Position numbers and translations under genes: made by a program | Shown: piece after piece, positions 60,816 through 60,930 of the stretch | How positions within the stretch are numbered: position 1 is the first letter of the stretch | How the letters are laid out: every line of letters begins with the position of its first letter | Notes under the pieces: model-generated | The model's database searches: none | What the model was told of the DNA's origin: nothing | The model's input: only the letters and a program-made list of their open reading frames with translations | DNA from: UBA5109 sp038148755 | GTDB taxonomy: Bacteria > Pseudomonadota > Gammaproteobacteria > Pseudomonadales > Pseudohongiellaceae | Reading direction: 5' to 3' | NCBI GenBank assembly: GCA_038148755.1 | Contig: JAYQWA010000013.1 | Location: 1 to 60,930, forward strand | Length of the DNA: 60,930 nt

Positions 60816-60930
60816 TTGGATACAGCTAAATCTCGATTAAAAAAAGCCGCAACTAATGATGCCGACAGGAGTGTGAAGAGCATGCTGCTGAAAGAGGGTC
60901 TATTGCTGATCTTACTGGCTTTGGCTATTT
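60816..60930 (+). CDS. ftsK: FtsK, N-terminal fragment (cut by window end)
   Basis: From TTG 60816 the frame encodes 38 codons before the right edge: a basic-polar start (DTAKSRLKKAATNDADRS) and the first membrane segment (EGLLLILLALAI). The place, divergent from trxB, is where ftsK, the DNA translocase of the division septum, lies in many gammaproteobacteria. ATG 60882 is an alternative start. Only the first membrane helix is visible, so the call depends on order. Confidence 0.65.
   Translation, partial: MDTAKSRLKKAATNDADRSVKSMLLKEGLLLILLALAI

Noticed and set aside
1..60930. CRISPR array, insertion sequence or rRNA genes
   Set aside because: No regularly spaced repeats with unique spacers, no transposase and no rRNA stretches were seen on either strand.

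Overview
The window is a piece of a gammaproteobacterial chromosome, most like a marine, moderately low-GC member of the Pseudomonas/Cellvibrionales-like groups. The evidence is gene order: fmdB-aspS-yebC-ruvCAB-tolQRAB-pal-cpoB-queE-queC-tRNA-Lys-nadA, then an M48 protease-tusA-like-perM-dapA-bamC-purC run, and cspD/clpS-clpA-infA-bpt-aat-trxB/ftsK. All of these are classical gammaproteobacterial neighbourhoods. Species level cannot be read from the sequence.

Layout. (1) 1-8256 is accessory and visibly AT-rich. It holds a surface lipoprotein cut by the left edge, a haloacetate-dehalogenase-like enzyme, a secreted alpha/beta hydrolase, a ricin-type lectin-like protein, several small lipoprotein and membrane genes, and a broken phage-type integrase next to tRNA-Arg(CCT) (8257-8333). 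This looks like the tRNA-proximal end of an old genomic island. (2) 8492-12182 encodes secreted proteins, including a tight three-gene unit in which an MBL-fold protein with a degraded zinc site lies between two related secreted proteins. (3) 12201-20531 holds selO, a three-gene arsenosugar-type cluster (radical SAM ArsS plus two glycosyltransferases), a fleQ-like regulator interrupted by two in-frame TAG codons, and DUF3108, DUF2066 and hda genes. (4) 20539-25363 holds sppA, the arsC-wrbA-DUF2069 operon and yihY. (5) 25406-60930 is core housekeeping: proS, an HU-like protein, the aspS/ruv/tol-pal/que block, nadA, dapA, bamC, purC, rmuC, miaE, an FKBP isomerase, an M18 aminopeptidase, mnmC, rluE, cspD, clpSA, infA, bpt, aat, trxB and the first codons of ftsK.

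How the genes work together. ruvCAB process Holliday junctions. tolQRAB-pal-cpoB maintain the outer membrane during division. queE/queC make the queuosine precursor, while miaE and mnmC modify tRNA. clpS/clpA with bpt and aat form a complete N-degron route. sppA, bamC and the BepA-like protease serve envelope quality control. arsC and the ArsS cluster suggest arsenic handling.

The signals most worth following are the fleQ-like gene with two amber codons and lost ATPase residues, the integrase relic beside tRNA-Arg, the degenerate MBL triad, a pair of tiny overlapping membrane-protein ORFs, a 52-bp direct repeat flanking a lipoprotein/FN3 segment, and 11-bp tandem repeats that recur in three promoter regions.
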